A stretch of DNA of 64,000 bases from Halomonas sp. 7T (GTDB taxonomy: Bacteria; Pseudomonadota; Gammaproteobacteria; Pseudomonadales; Halomonadaceae), in the NCBI RefSeq assembly GCF_025643255.1, contig NZ_CP087112.1, forward strand, positions 1,612,001-1,676,000, given 5' to 3'. Under the pieces are notes generated by a model, which had not been told where the DNA came from, ran no database searches, and was given only the letters and a program-made list of their open reading frames with translations. The first letter of the stretch is position 1; each line of letters opens with the position of its first letter. A program made the translations under genes and the position numbers. This document shows, piece after piece, positions 19,698-28,754 of this stretch.

Positions 19698-20777
19698 CTA
19701 AGCCCGGGCAAATGCGGCGAGCACCGCGTCACCCATCTCCACGGTGGAGACACGCCGCGTACCTTCAGAAGCGATGTCGGCAGTGCGCAGGCCATCATCC
19801 AGCACGCTACCTACGGCTGCTTCAATACGCTCGGCCATCGCCGTTTCGTTGAGCGAGTAGCGCAGCATCATCGCCACAGAAAGCATCATCGCCAGCGGGT
19901 TAGCAATGTTTTGACCCGCGATATCCGGCGCGCTGCCGTGGCAAGGTTCGTACATGCCCTGCCCGCTCTCATTTAATGAGGCGGAAGGCAACATACCGAT
20001 CGAGCCGGTGAGCATGGCGGCGGCGTCCGACAAGATATCGCCAAACATATTGCCGGTCACCACCACATCAAACTGCTTAGGTGCGCGCACCAGCTGCATA
20101 GCCGCGTTATCCACGTACATGTGGGACAGCTCAACGCCCGGATACTCCGGCGCTAAGCGCTCCATCACTTCACGCCACAGAATGGTGACTTCTAATACGT
20201 TGGCTTTATCGACCGAGCAGAGCTTTTTGCCCCGCTTTTGAGCCATCTCGAAAGCCACGCGACCAATGCGCTCAATTTCGCTTTCAGAGTAGACATAGGT
20301 GTTGAACCCGACGCGCTCACCGTTGCGCACTTCGATACCGCGGGGCTGACCAAAGTAGATGCCACCAGTCAGCTCGCGCACGATCATAATATCAAGCCCC
20401 GCCACTAGCTCAGGCTTCAGGCTGGAGGCGCTGGCCAGCTGCGGGTAGAGCATGGCCGGGCGGAGGTTGCCGAACAGACCCAAGTTCTTCCGCAGACCCA
20501 GCAGGCCTTTTTCGGGACGCTTGGAGAGGTCTTCGAGCTTATCCCACTTGGGCCCACCCACCGCACCTAGCAGAATAGCGCTAGCAGCTTTGGCTTTTTC
20601 CAGAGTTTCAGCGGGCAGCGGATCGCCGTGAACGTCGTAGGCAGAACCGCCCACCAAGCCCTCTTCTACTTCGATATCCAAACCTGCCTCTTGGCAGGCT
20701 GTCAATAAACGCGCCGCCTGGGCCGCGATCTCCGGGCCGATACCATCACCGGGCAGCAGTAACACTTTATGAGTCAT
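19698..20777 (-). CDS. leuB: 3-Isopropylmalate dehydrogenase
   Basis: 359 residues. NAD-dependent oxidative decarboxylation of 3-isopropylmalate in leucine synthesis. [13 protein letters not shown] begins the protein. The substrate arginines are in [13 protein letters not shown], the Tyr in [10 protein letters not shown], and the metal aspartates lie in the [15 protein letters not shown] region. I chose ATG 20777 (MTHKVLL), which has AAGGA a few bases upstream. The TTG at 20783 two codons earlier is unlikely. Third gene of leuCDB. Confidence 0.97.
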   Translation of the reverse strand: MTHKVLLLPGDGIGPEIAAQAARLLTACQEAGLDIEVEEGLVGGSAYDVHGDPLPAETLEKAKAASAILLGAVGGPKWDKLEDLSKRPEKGLLGLRKNLGLFGNLRPAMLYPQLASASSLKPELVAGLDIMIVRELTGGIYFGQPRGIEVRNGERVGFNTYVYSESEIERIGRVAFEMAQKRGKKLCSVDKANVLEVTILWREVMERLAPEYPGVELSHMYVDNAAMQLVRAPKQFDVVVTGNMFGDILSDAAAMLTGSIGMLPSASLNESGQGMYEPCHGSAPDIAGQNIANPLAMMLSVAMMLRYSLNETAMAERIEAAVGSVLDDGLRTADIASEGTRRVSTVEMGDAVLAAFARA

Positions 20778-20930
20778 GCTCAATCCTTAGCATTTATAAT
20801 TTAGACGCTTTACAGTCAACGGCAACTCTCTGCGAGGGCTCTGTGAACCCCTCCCTGGGCGCTACTTCTGCCATCCATGGCAAAAGACCCTCGCATACAC
20901 TTGCCCTTGCCATTACTCAGTGAGTGAAAG

Positions 20931-21578
20931 CTAAGCTGGCTGGCGGAACAGCCACGGGCGCTGCTGTCGATGCTTCGCTTCAAAGCAGCGAATCGCGTCT
21001 TCGTCCTGCAGCGTAATACCGATATCGTCCAATCCATTAAGCAGGCAGTGCTTGCGGAACTCATCTACCTCAAACTCAAGAATTTCGCCGCTAGGGGTAA
21101 TCACCCGCTGATGCTCAAGGTCGACATCTAACTGATAGCCATCATTGGCTTCCACTTCGGCAAACAGGCGATCCACTTCTTCTTCCGCCAGGGTGATCAA
21201 CAGAATGCCGTTTTTAAACGCGTTGTTATAGAAAATATCGGCAAAGCTAGGCGCAATCACGACTTTAAAACCGAAATCTTCCAGTGCCCATGGCGCATGC
21301 TCACGGGAGCTGCCACAGCCGAAGTTACGGCGTGCCAGCAGCACTTCAGCACCCTGGTAGCGCGGCTGGTTCAACACGAACTCATTGTTCAGCGGGCGCT
21401 GGGAGCAATCCTGGCCTGGCTGGCCTTCATCTAAATAGCGCAGCTCGTCAAACAGGTTCACGCCAAAACCGGTACGCTTAATGGACTTCAAAAACTGTTT
21501 CGGGATGATCAGGTCGGTATCAACATTAGCGCGATCTAACGGCGCGACCACGCCTTCAAAACGTTCGAACTTTTTCAT
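20931..21578 (-). CDS. leuD: 3-Isopropylmalate dehydratase small subunit
   Basis: 215 residues. Swivelling domain that completes the LeuCD isomerase (2- to 3-isopropylmalate). [13 protein letters not shown] near the N-terminus and [15 protein letters not shown] in the middle are the aconitase-swivel hallmarks. Only 3 bases separate its start from the leuC stop. A 153-base gap to leuB holds no obvious gene. Confidence 0.97.
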   Translation of the reverse strand: MKKFERFEGVVAPLDRANVDTDLIIPKQFLKSIKRTGFGVNLFDELRYLDEGQPGQDCSQRPLNNEFVLNQPRYQGAEVLLARRNFGCGSSREHAPWALEDFGFKVVIAPSFADIFYNNAFKNGILLITLAEEEVDRLFAEVEANDGYQLDVDLEHQRVITPSGEILEFEVDEFRKHCLLNGLDDIGITLQDEDAIRCFEAKHRQQRPWLFRQPA

Positions 21579-21581
21579 GGC

Positions 21582-23033
21582 TTAGGCCTCCTGCGCGTGA
21601 GTGGCGTCGTTAGCGGGTAAAGTGCGGACATCGACAAAGTGGCCGGCAATGGCCGCCGCCGCTGCCATGGCAGGGCTGGCCAAGTGAGTACGACCACCGT
21701 AGCCCTGGCGCCCTTCAAAGTTACGGTTAGAGGTAGACGCACAGTGCTCGCCAGCGCCCAGTTTATCGGCGTTCATGGCCAAACACATGGAGCAGCCCGG
21801 CTCGCGCCACTCAAAGCCCGCCTCGATAAAGATTTTGTCCAGGCCTTCCGCCTCTGCTTGGCGCTTAACCAAACCAGACCCCGGCACTACCATGGCAAGT
21901 TTAATGGAATCCGCCACTTTATTGCCTTTGGCCACTTTTGCCGCTTCGCGCAGGTCTTCAATACGCGAGTTAGTGCAAGAGCCGATAAAGACTTTATCCA
22001 GCTTGATATCGGTAATTTTCTGGTTCGCCTGCAAGCCCATGTACTCAAGCGCTCGGCTGTGGCTGCGCTGAACGGTTTCGTCATCGGCGGCTTGCGGGTC
22101 CGGCACTTGACCTGAAATACCGGTGACCATTTCCGGGCTAGTGCCCCAGCTGACCTGCGGCTCAATCTCTTCGGCTTTCAGTGTTACGACTTTATCGAAG
22201 TGCGCATCCGCATCAGACACCAAGTTTCGCCAATCCGCCACGGCGGCTTCCCACTGCTCGGCGGTAGGCGCGAAGGGGCGCTCGCCCAAGTAGTTAATCG
22301 TCGTGTCGTCTACGGCGATGAGGCCCACGCGTGCACCGGCTTCAATCGCCATGTTGCACACGGTCATGCGGCCTTCCATAGAGAGCGATTCAATGGCGCT
22401 GCCCGCGAACTCGATGGCGTAGCCCGTACCGCCCGCGGTACCGATCTTACCGATAATGGCCAGCACCACATCTTTAGCGGTAACACCCAGGCCTAACTCG
22501 CCTTCCACGCGCACCTGCATGTTCTTCATTTTCTGCGCCAGCAAGCATTGGGTGGCCAACACGTGCTCAACTTCTGACGTGCCAATACCATGGGCCAAAG
22601 CACCAAACGCGCCGTGGGTAGCGGTGTGAGAGTCGCCGCACACCACGGTCATGCCCGGCAGCGTCGCGCCCTGCTCGGGGCCGACCACGTGCACGATACC
22701 CTGGCGAGGGTCGTTGATTTTGAACTCTTCGATACCGTACTCAAGACAGTTATCATCCAGGGTTTGTACCTGAATGAGCGATACCGGGTCTTTAATGCCG
22801 CTGTTGCCTTCGGCGCGTTCTTTCACCGTGGTAGGTACGTTGTGGTCGGGGGTTGCCAGGTTGGCATCCAAACGCCAGGGCTTACGCTTGGCCAAACGCA
22901 GGCCTTCAAACGCCTGGGGCGAAGTCACTTCGTGGAGCAACTGGCGGTCGATGTAAATAAGCGCCGTACCGTCATCGCGCTGTTTCACCAAGTGCTGGTT
23001 CCAGAGTTTGTCGTAAAGCGTTTGACCTGACAT
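21582..23033 (-). CDS. leuC: 3-Isopropylmalate dehydratase large subunit
   Basis: 483 residues, aconitase-family subunit that carries the [4Fe-4S] cluster. Cluster cysteines are in [13 protein letters not shown] (near 350) and [11 protein letters not shown] (near 410). [15 protein letters not shown] is the substrate-binding loop. It is the first gene of leuCDB, divergent from a LysR-type regulator, an arrangement that usually means the regulator controls it in response to an isopropylmalate-type inducer. Confidence 0.98.
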   Translation of the reverse strand: MSGQTLYDKLWNQHLVKQRDDGTALIYIDRQLLHEVTSPQAFEGLRLAKRKPWRLDANLATPDHNVPTTVKERAEGNSGIKDPVSLIQVQTLDDNCLEYGIEEFKINDPRQGIVHVVGPEQGATLPGMTVVCGDSHTATHGAFGALAHGIGTSEVEHVLATQCLLAQKMKNMQVRVEGELGLGVTAKDVVLAIIGKIGTAGGTGYAIEFAGSAIESLSMEGRMTVCNMAIEAGARVGLIAVDDTTINYLGERPFAPTAEQWEAAVADWRNLVSDADAHFDKVVTLKAEEIEPQVSWGTSPEMVTGISGQVPDPQAADDETVQRSHSRALEYMGLQANQKITDIKLDKVFIGSCTNSRIEDLREAAKVAKGNKVADSIKLAMVVPGSGLVKRQAEAEGLDKIFIEAGFEWREPGCSMCLAMNADKLGAGEHCASTSNRNFEGRQGYGGRTHLASPAMAAAAAIAGHFVDVRTLPANDATHAQEA

Positions 23034-23190
23034 GTGGCTCTCCTGGGCGGTGCCCTGCTAGTTCGGTGTAGCAGCCTCTGCGTGCTGCTTAGAATGCAAT
23101 GGAGAGAGTGTTACGCGACTCGCACATAAAAGCAATTCATGTTATTCATACTTTAGATTCCAAACAGGAATAGAAGACAGAGAGCCGCCC
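23034..23190. promoter_or_regulatory. Divergent leuC / LysR control region
   Basis: 157-base intergenic region between the divergent leuC and LysR genes. An AT-rich core (about 23125-23160) contains the direct repeat ATTCAT at 23135-23140 and 23144-23149, next to an imperfect LysR-type T-N11-A arrangement. It presumably holds both promoters and the operator. The exact -10/-35 boxes are weak by eye. Confidence 0.45.
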
Positions 23191-24093
23191 GTGGATACCC
23201 AAAGCCTGCAAGCCTTTCTCGCCGTGGCAAACACCCAAAGCTTCTCCCGCGCCGCCGAGCAGTTGCATCTCACGCAGCCTGCGGTAAGCAAACGCATTGC
23301 TACGCTGGAGGATTTGCTGGGCACGCGGCTCTTCGACCGCATTGGCAGGCGCATTGCGCTAACCGAAGCGGGCAACCTGCTGCTGCCCCGCGCTCAGCGC
23401 ATTCTGTTTACCGTGGAAGACAGCCGCCGCGCGCTGGCCAATCTCTCCGGCCAAGTGGGCGGTAAGCTCACGCTCGCCACCAGCCACCACATTGGTCTGC
23501 ACCGGCTACCGCCACTGTTAAAACAGTACACCCAGCGCCATCCAGACGTCGCACTAGACCTGCATTTTCTAGATTCCGAGCTTGCCTACCAAGGCGTGAT
23601 GGACGGCACGCTAGAAATGGCGATTGTGACACTTGCCCCGCACCCCATTGAGCAGCTTCAGGTGGTGGAACTATGGCGCGACCGACTCTGCTTTGTGTGC
23701 GCCGCCGACCACCCTTTAGCCGAGCGCGCGCGCCAACACGCCAAGGCGCTTAGCTTACAGGAGCTGTGCGACTTCCACTGCGTGCTGCCCGGCGCTAAGA
23801 CGTTCACCCGCACCCTGATTGGCCAGCGCTTTGAAGAGGCAGGGCTAACTCTGCCGGTGAGCATGTCGACCAATTACTTGGAAACGCTCAAAATGATGTG
23901 CAGCGTGGGGTTAGGCTGGAGCCTACTGCCCGAAAAAATGATCGACAGCGAGCTGGTGGAGCTATCGGTAGATACCGCCCCCATCCACCGTCCGCTGGGC
24001 TATCTTGTGCATAACAACCGCACGCTTTCTAATGCTGCGAGAAAAATGATTGAAGAGCTGGAAAAAGCACAGGGGGAAAACCGTGATAAGTAG
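23191..24093 (+). CDS. LysR-type transcriptional regulator next to leuCDB
   Basis: 300 residues: N-terminal winged helix-turn-helix (SLQAFLAVANTQSFSRAAEQL, then LTQPAVSKRIATLEDLLGTRLFDR) and a C-terminal periplasmic-binding-like effector domain (from about residue 90). GTG start. It is divergent from leuC, so control of the leucine operon, and of its own gene, is the most likely role. In other gammaproteobacteria the equivalent gene is annotated only as LysR family. It is not LeuO by obvious sequence. Confidence 0.9.
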   Translation: MDTQSLQAFLAVANTQSFSRAAEQLHLTQPAVSKRIATLEDLLGTRLFDRIGRRIALTEAGNLLLPRAQRILFTVEDSRRALANLSGQVGGKLTLATSHHIGLHRLPPLLKQYTQRHPDVALDLHFLDSELAYQGVMDGTLEMAIVTLAPHPIEQLQVVELWRDRLCFVCAADHPLAERARQHAKALSLQELCDFHCVLPGAKTFTRTLIGQRFEEAGLTLPVSMSTNYLETLKMMCSVGLGWSLLPEKMIDSELVELSVDTAPIHRPLGYLVHNNRTLSNAARKMIEELEKAQGENRDK

Positions 24094-24140
24094 CCCTATT
24101 CTTTGCTTTAAACCTTAAAGCCCCTCCTTCACTGGTAAAA

Positions 24141-24725
24141 TTATTGGTGACTAAAAAAATGTTTAAAAAGCAGATGAGAAGGCAAGTAAAGCACCACGAT
24201 TAGGACACCGGCAAGCAGTGCCAGATACAGATAATCAGCCAACATATCCTGCGGTCCTACCGGCCCATAGACCCAATTAATATTGTCTTCAGGCTCGGTT
24301 AGCCAATACGTTACCGGCAGCACCACAAGGGCGATGATAGTTTGCATCAACAGCGCCCGCTGGTCGTACCTCAGCTTCACCAGCAGATAGAGCAGTACCG
24401 GCGGCAGCGCCATGTGAAATAGCCCTGACAGAATTCGAATATGTGTGTCGGTTTCCGGATCAAACATATAGGCGCTTATCTGAATCAGGTTCCCCCCGGT
24501 GAGAAAATCGATTACCCAAACCGTCTCAAGAAAAAGCACGGCCACGGCCATGGTGCTATTGATAAGCCGGTTCTCTAGCCACATAGCAGCCACTAGTGCA
24601 ATAAGTGCAATATCCGAGAACCACAAAAAATTAGCAGGCCCTAGGTCACGCCAATAAACCGGTATAATCACCAACACCATGAGGGTGTAACTAATTTTGA
24701 GCCAGAGCGGTATTTTTCCCTTCAT
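24141..24725 (-). CDS. Conserved integral membrane protein of unknown function
   Basis: 194 residues with about six hydrophobic helices (first: IPLWLKISYTLMVLVIIPVYW; last: YLYLALLAGVLIVVLYLPSHLLF). A periplasmic or cytoplasmic loop reads LTEPEDNINWVYGPVGPQDML. I do not recognise a family with confidence. It stands alone on the minus strand between the LysR gene and an NAD(P)-binding protein, in the accessory stretch of the window. Confidence 0.75.
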   Translation of the reverse strand: MKGKIPLWLKISYTLMVLVIIPVYWRDLGPANFLWFSDIALIALVAAMWLENRLINSTMAVAVLFLETVWVIDFLTGGNLIQISAYMFDPETDTHIRILSGLFHMALPPVLLYLLVKLRYDQRALLMQTIIALVVLPVTYWLTEPEDNINWVYGPVGPQDMLADYLYLALLAGVLIVVLYLPSHLLFKHFFSHQ

Positions 24726-24869
24726 TCTCTACGGCGTCCTCTACGTCATTTAACTCGCGACTTGACCTATCAGGGGGCTTTGCATAGTGCCCATCGCCTC
24801 TCCCAATAGCGTATGACGTGCTTGCTGCATCATGCAAAAAGCAGTGCTGCACACGCAATATAGAACCCA

Positions 24870-25550
24870 TCACTCGCCATGCTGATGCATAGCGGCATTC
24901 GATATCACACAAAAAGAGTACTCATTCTCACCATCTATCGCCTCCGCTATCATGGCTGTCGCAACGCGGCTTACCTCTATCGGCCTAACTGAGCGCGGCA
25001 ACACACGCGCCGCTGGGGCCAGCAACGCGCTCGCGCACTTTTCTCCCATTCGGCCATCGTCTGGCCGCCCTAATAACAGCGAAGGCCGCGCTAAAAACAC
25101 GCAGGGCAACTCCAGCGCCTGAATATCCCTCTCCACCTCGCCTTTCACTTGGTTATAAAATACTTTGGAATGCGCATTGGCCCCGTGGGCGGTCACTACG
25201 CCCAACCGTCTCACCCCCGCCGTTTTACACGCCCGCGCAAACGCCAAGACCAACCCATAATCCACACGGCGAAACACCTCTTTACTCCCCGCCTGCTTTT
25301 TCGTAGTGCCCAACGCCACAAAGGCCACGGCACCTGCGGGCATACACTCGGCGGCTTGGGCTTCTAACTGGTCGAAATCGATCAGCGCAGGATGGATTTT
25401 AGAAACGACAGCGTTGGGAAATTCATGGGTAAGATCCAGCTCACGGCGGGTAACGATGATGACACGTTCCACCTCACCTCGCTGAGTAAGCTGAGTGACA
25501 AGCTGCTGGCCGATAGCGCCAGTAGCACCAAGAACAATAGCGGTGGGCAT
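24870..25550 (-). CDS. NAD(P)-binding Rossmann protein, HTATIP2/atypical-SDR-like
   Basis: About 226 residues. The N-terminal dinucleotide fold AIVLGATGAIGQQLV and the segment FVALGTTKKQAGSKEVFRRVDYG resemble the TIP30/HTATIP2 (YwnB-like) atypical short-chain dehydrogenases. A YNQVKGEVERDI segment corresponds to the YxxxK active-site region, and LARPSLLLGRPDD is typical. Substrate unknown. I chose ATG 25550, preceded by AAGGAAA. The GTG at 25604 would add 18 residues upstream of the Rossmann strand and is unlikely. Confidence 0.83.
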   Translation of the reverse strand: MPTAIVLGATGAIGQQLVTQLTQRGEVERVIIVTRRELDLTHEFPNAVVSKIHPALIDFDQLEAQAAECMPAGAVAFVALGTTKKQAGSKEVFRRVDYGLVLAFARACKTAGVRRLGVVTAHGANAHSKVFYNQVKGEVERDIQALELPCVFLARPSLLLGRPDDGRMGEKCASALLAPAARVLPRSVRPIEVSRVATAMIAEAIDGENEYSFCVISNAAMHQHGE

Positions 25551-25670
25551 GGGTGACCGTTTCCTTATGGTGTTAGTACCATAGACACAGAATCCTACTG
25601 ACACTAGCAGGCATCGGATGAAGTTGTAGCGCGTGATAACGAGCGATTAGCCCAAGTTCGGCATGTCAGG

Positions 25671-26081
25671 CTATGTATTGATACCCATAAACCGAGACTT
25701 CACTTCCTCTGACGGCACCATGCAGACATCCTTCTTACCAAAAAGCCTATAGCGATTCCGAGCGAACAACTTATAAGCCGCGTCTCTGATCGGCCTGGGC
25801 ACGATCTTGAATGCATAACAGAACCGCCACGGCCCTTTCAGGTCTTTCGCTATCTCAAGGGCGGCATCAGAGAGAACATAACACTTACCATTTTTGATAA
25901 GCACCAAGGTATCCATTCCCACATCGGGGACGTTAAAACGCTCCGTTAACTCTTGCGCCAACTTGCTCTGCATTGGGGTGAATGCAAAGGCGCCCTCTGG
26001 GTCTCGCTGGATGATGAAATGCACTGCGCCGTTACAGAAGTTGCAGACACCATCGAATATGGCGATATGGGGGTTGTTCAT
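25671..26081 (-). CDS. DCC-family (DUF393) thiol-disulfide oxidoreductase-like protein
   Basis: About 136 residues from ATG 26081. The DCC motif is visible near the N-terminus: AIFDGVCNFCNGAVHFII, with Asp-Gly-Val-Cys and the following CxxC-like pair. IPRPIRD-like and RYRLFGKKDVC segments close the domain. These proteins are thought to act in thiol-disulfide exchange. ATG 26120 is an alternative start overlapping the GFA gene by 8 bases. It lies in the accessory stretch, directly after the GFA gene on the same strand. Confidence 0.82.
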   Translation of the reverse strand: MNNPHIAIFDGVCNFCNGAVHFIIQRDPEGAFAFTPMQSKLAQELTERFNVPDVGMDTLVLIKNGKCYVLSDAALEIAKDLKGPWRFCYAFKIVPRPIRDAAYKLFARNRYRLFGKKDVCMVPSEEVKSRFMGINT

Positions 26082-26112
26082 AGGCTCCGTTAGCGCCTCC
26101 CTGATCGCTTGG

Positions 26113-26529
26113 TCATGCACGCTTGGTTGGCTCTGGAAGTCCCTCGAACTCTGGTATGTCGTTCATCGCCTCCTCCCAACCTGCCTTTCTCGATGTAAAG
26201 ATATGCGCTGTGGGTGACATAAAGACTTCCGTATCTAAACTGCCAGCGGGAATGACGAGCAGACCTGGCTCATGAATGCTTGGCAGAGCTGAACCACAGA
26301 ACTTACAAAAACCTTTCTTGTGGCGACTGCCTGGAAGCGTGAAGGTTGTCACATCTTCAGAGCCCGCCAACCAAGTTAACTTGGCTGACTTCAAAAATAA
26401 ATTGGCTGCGTAAGCTGACCCGGTATCCTTTTGGCAATGCTGGCAATGACAAAGGTAAAAGCTGTCGAGATCACCTTGCACTTCAAATTTTGTATTGCCA
26501 CACAGACAAGAACCAAGATAATCGGCCAT
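26113..26529 (-). CDS. GFA-family zinc protein
   Basis: 138 residues of the glutathione-dependent formaldehyde-activating enzyme (Gfa/CENP-V) fold. Zinc-binding cysteines are visible as SCLCGNTKFEV at the N-terminus, LCHCQHCQKDTGSAYAANLF (about 27-46) and FCKFCGSALP near 90. Most members have no proven function. It starts 23 bases after an integron-type recombination-site-like element (26552-26626). GFA genes are frequent passengers of mobile gene cassettes, but this one has no clear site of its own at its 3' end. Confidence 0.9.
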   Translation of the reverse strand: MADYLGSCLCGNTKFEVQGDLDSFYLCHCQHCQKDTGSAYAANLFLKSAKLTWLAGSEDVTTFTLPGSRHKKGFCKFCGSALPSIHEPGLLVIPAGSLDTEVFMSPTAHIFTSRKAGWEEAMNDIPEFEGLPEPTKRA

Positions 26530-26551
26530 CAGTTTTCCCTCTATTGCCTGC

Positions 26552-26626
26552 CGCTAACGCACAACGCAAAGCCAGTCCGGCGGAGGCCAGATAAGGGCCG
26601 GAGCGAACCCAAGCGATTGGTTAGGC
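26552..26626 (-). repeat. attC-like integron recombination site
   Basis: 75-base element. Read on the minus strand it opens with GCCTAAC (26626-26620) and closes with GTTAGCG (26558-26552), with an imperfect inverted repeat between them (TCCGGC near 26602 pairing with GCCGGA near 26577) and a central loop. The TAA stop codon of the upstream gene lies inside the first box, a typical feature of gene cassettes. The 3' box departs from the GTTRRRY consensus at its sixth and seventh bases, so orientation and activity are uncertain. Confidence 0.5.
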
Positions 26627-27112
26627 TTCTTCGCTAGTAACCCGACGAAGATGTCTCGCCTCGACCTTTTCATGCGCCTCCTCTTCCACCTCAGGAATCG
26701 GGTTCGATTCGCCATGTTGCTTATAATGCCTCAGAAGCCAATTGAGCAGATTACTTCTCCACTGAATGATTCGACCGGCCCGACGCTCTTTGCCTTTTAG
26801 GGATTCTTGGCGACGCCAATACCATTGATACTCGTCTTCACTGACCTCCTCACCATCAAGGTAGACGGTGCGACCTTTACGCCCAAATTCGATTTTCTCC
26901 TTCTTGTTATAACGGCTATTCAGTTCGTAGACAGCTGAAGCTCTCAGATTAATTGCGATAATCAGCTTTTCGTTAAGGATGAATTTCTCGATTATTTTCC
27001 ATAAAAACAAATCACGAAACACCAATAAAGCTGGAGTCACGATATAGACAAGCACACCCGTTCCGCCGAGTTTAAGTATCAAACCCCAACCTATTACAAG
27101 CTCAGTCTTCAT
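26621..27112 (-). CDS. Cassette-borne membrane-associated hypothetical protein
   Basis: 163 residues. The N-terminus has a hydrophobic helix (IGWGLILKLGGTGVLVYIVTPALLVF) followed by a charged cytoplasmic part rich in Arg, Lys and Glu, with YQWYWRRQESLKGKERR and a second amphipathic stretch. I recognise no family. Base composition is visibly more AT-rich than the neighbours. The stop codon lies inside an attC-like box and a GTTAGGC core site lies 7 bases upstream of the start codon, so gene and boundaries together look like one integron gene cassette. Confidence 0.72.
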   Translation of the reverse strand: MKTELVIGWGLILKLGGTGVLVYIVTPALLVFRDLFLWKIIEKFILNEKLIIAINLRASAVYELNSRYNKKEKIEFGRKGRTVYLDGEEVSEDEYQWYWRRQESLKGKERRAGRIIQWRSNLLNWLLRHYKQHGESNPIPEVEEEAHEKVEARHLRRVTSEEA

Positions 27113-27118
27113 GTATAT

Positions 27119-27125
27119 GCCTAAC
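27119..27125 (-). other. Upstream core-site boundary of the putative cassette
   Basis: GTTAGGC on the minus strand, matching the integron core consensus GTTRRRY exactly, 7 bases upstream of the hypothetical gene's ATG. With the attC-like element at 26552-26626 it would delimit a cassette of about 567 bases. I see no integron integrase gene and no second paired site beside it. Confidence 0.45.
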
Positions 27126-27129
27126 AGTT

Positions 27130-27158
27130 ATTATATAGTCCGCTGCATATCCTCAATA
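27130..27158 (-). promoter_or_regulatory. Candidate promoter just outside the cassette
   Basis: Perfect TATAAT (27135-27130, minus strand) preceded by a weak -35: TTGAGG at 15-base spacing or TATTGA at 17-base spacing. Transcription would start about at the core site, so the promoter lies outside the cassette, as integron Pc promoters do. Confidence 0.4.
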
Positions 27159-27436
27159 AACGCGCCAGCACATTCATTCGGGAAATACAGCCCAATCATT
27201 CCCTATAAGTTTTTAATTTTTATAATCAACTACCCATAGCTGACTACATATCTTTAGTTATCGTGCCCACTCGTTTTGCTTTTCTTCTCCTACTCTATTA
27301 ACAAATTCAGCTTAGGTCACGCGCTTGGCAGGTTATTTTGTACACACAGTTGCCTATATGGGCCTTTGCCCTCTCCACCACTAGCCTTCTCTCGCAAACC
27401 CGATTAGCCTGCTAACTCAACCAGTAAGGGATTGAG

Positions 27437-28750
27437 ATGCAAGAGACAACGACGCGGCAGCGCTTGGCAGGGGTTTTGATTCTTTTTGGGCTGTTCGCAC
27501 AAATTATTGGCTTTACCAGCGCGGTGCCGACTGCTCAGGCGGTGAGTTATTTGCTGTGGGCGGCGGTGGCGCTGCTGTGGCGGGATATTCCCAAGCGCTC
27601 ACGCATCCAAGCGGGGGTGCTGATTGCCCTGGGCGTGGTGATGCTGGTGGTGGCGCAAATGGTGTACGGCGCGGCGGTCAACTGGCCTGCCGTGCTGCAG
27701 GGCAATGTGTTTGTGGTCAGCATGCTGGTAGGCGTGAGCTTTATCTCGCTGATGGGCACCCAGGGCAATAAGCGCCCGCCGGGTAAACGGGTGACGGGGG
27801 CGGATGGCGTGCTGCGTACCTGGTTGGGGGTGCATTTTCTCGGCACGATTTTGAATCTTTCCACGGTGTTTATGGTGGGCGATCGTTTAGCGCGGCGTGC
27901 GCCGTTAACCACGCCGCAGCTATTAGCATTGAACCGGGGGCTTTCTAGCGCTGCGTTATGGTCGCCCTTCTTTGCTTCTATGGCGGTGGTGATTGCGCTG
28001 GTGCCGTCGGTGCAGTACGCCCAGATTGCCGTGGTGGGCTTTCCTATCGCCATGCTCTCGGGGCTATTAACCACGCTGGAGCTGAGGCGGCGGTTTGATT
28101 TAACCGAGGTGGATGGCTTTTCGCTTTCACCCCGCAGCCTGCTCATGCCTGCGGGCATGGCGGCGCTGGTGATGCTGTTTCACTTCTGGATTACGCCGTC
28201 GCTCACCATCGTCAGCATTATTACCTTTTTACTGCCGGGGGTGGCGCTGTTAAGCAACTTGCGGGAAGGCCCGCGCTTTACCCTGCACCGTATTCGTCAG
28301 CACACCTTTACCCGCCTGCCCGCCATGCGCGGGGAAATTTCGCTGTTTTTGGCGGCGGGGTTATTAACGTTAGGGCTTTCGACACTGGTGGCTGCCGCCG
28401 CAGGTGATGAGTGGACGCTGTTTGCCCGCTTTGGCACGTGGCAGGCCATGGCCAGCTTTGCGGCGATTACGCTGAGCGCGCTGGTGGGGCTGCACCCGAT
28501 TATTGGTGTTTCCGTGCTGGCGTCTATTTTGGATTTAAGGGGCGGGGAGCAAACGCTGTTTGCCTTTGTGGCGCTTAGCGCCTGGGCGGTGGGCACCAGC
28601 GTAGGTCCGCTTTCCGGTATTAACCTGTCGTTGCAGGGGCGTTATGGGGTGAGCGGTTATCGCATGATGAAAGATAACCTGCCTTATGCGGCAATGATGA
28701 GCCTGCTCTCGCTGGGGGCGATCGCAGGCTTAAGCACTTGGCTAGATTAG
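27437..28750 (+). CDS. Polytopic membrane protein, putative transporter of unknown substrate
   Basis: 437 residues with about 12 hydrophobic helices, no signal peptide, and a short acidic/basic loop near residue 115 (GTQGNKRPPGKRVTGADG). The central LALNRGLSSAALWSPFFASMAVV and late GLHPIIGVSVLASILDL segments, two half-sites in inverted repeat-like positions, recall ion-transporter-superfamily carriers, but I cannot name a family. Codon use is strongly GC-biased, unlike the AT-rich sequence upstream. It converges with the zinc-ribbon gene (4-base gap). Confidence 0.72.
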   Translation: MQETTTRQRLAGVLILFGLFAQIIGFTSAVPTAQAVSYLLWAAVALLWRDIPKRSRIQAGVLIALGVVMLVVAQMVYGAAVNWPAVLQGNVFVVSMLVGVSFISLMGTQGNKRPPGKRVTGADGVLRTWLGVHFLGTILNLSTVFMVGDRLARRAPLTTPQLLALNRGLSSAALWSPFFASMAVVIALVPSVQYAQIAVVGFPIAMLSGLLTTLELRRRFDLTEVDGFSLSPRSLLMPAGMAALVMLFHFWITPSLTIVSIITFLLPGVALLSNLREGPRFTLHRIRQHTFTRLPAMRGEISLFLAAGLLTLGLSTLVAAAAGDEWTLFARFGTWQAMASFAAITLSALVGLHPIIGVSVLASILDLRGGEQTLFAFVALSAWAVGTSVGPLSGINLSLQGRYGVSGYRMMKDNLPYAAMMSLLSLGAIAGLSTWLD

Positions 28751-28754
28751 GTGT

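Larger units (their letters stand above)
27113..27436. other. 324-base AT-rich intergenic stretch
   Basis: Very AT-rich region between two divergent genes. It holds the cassette boundary and a candidate minus-strand promoter at its left end. The right part must contain the promoter of the plus-strand membrane protein, whose AAGGG ribosome binding site is at about 27426. I see no integrase remnant, tRNA or conserved RNA. Confidence 0.5.

Noticed and set aside
26089..26095. A second GTTAGCG near the DCC gene as another cassette boundary
   Set aside because: It is on the opposite strand from the attC-like element and has no paired box or inverted repeat around it.
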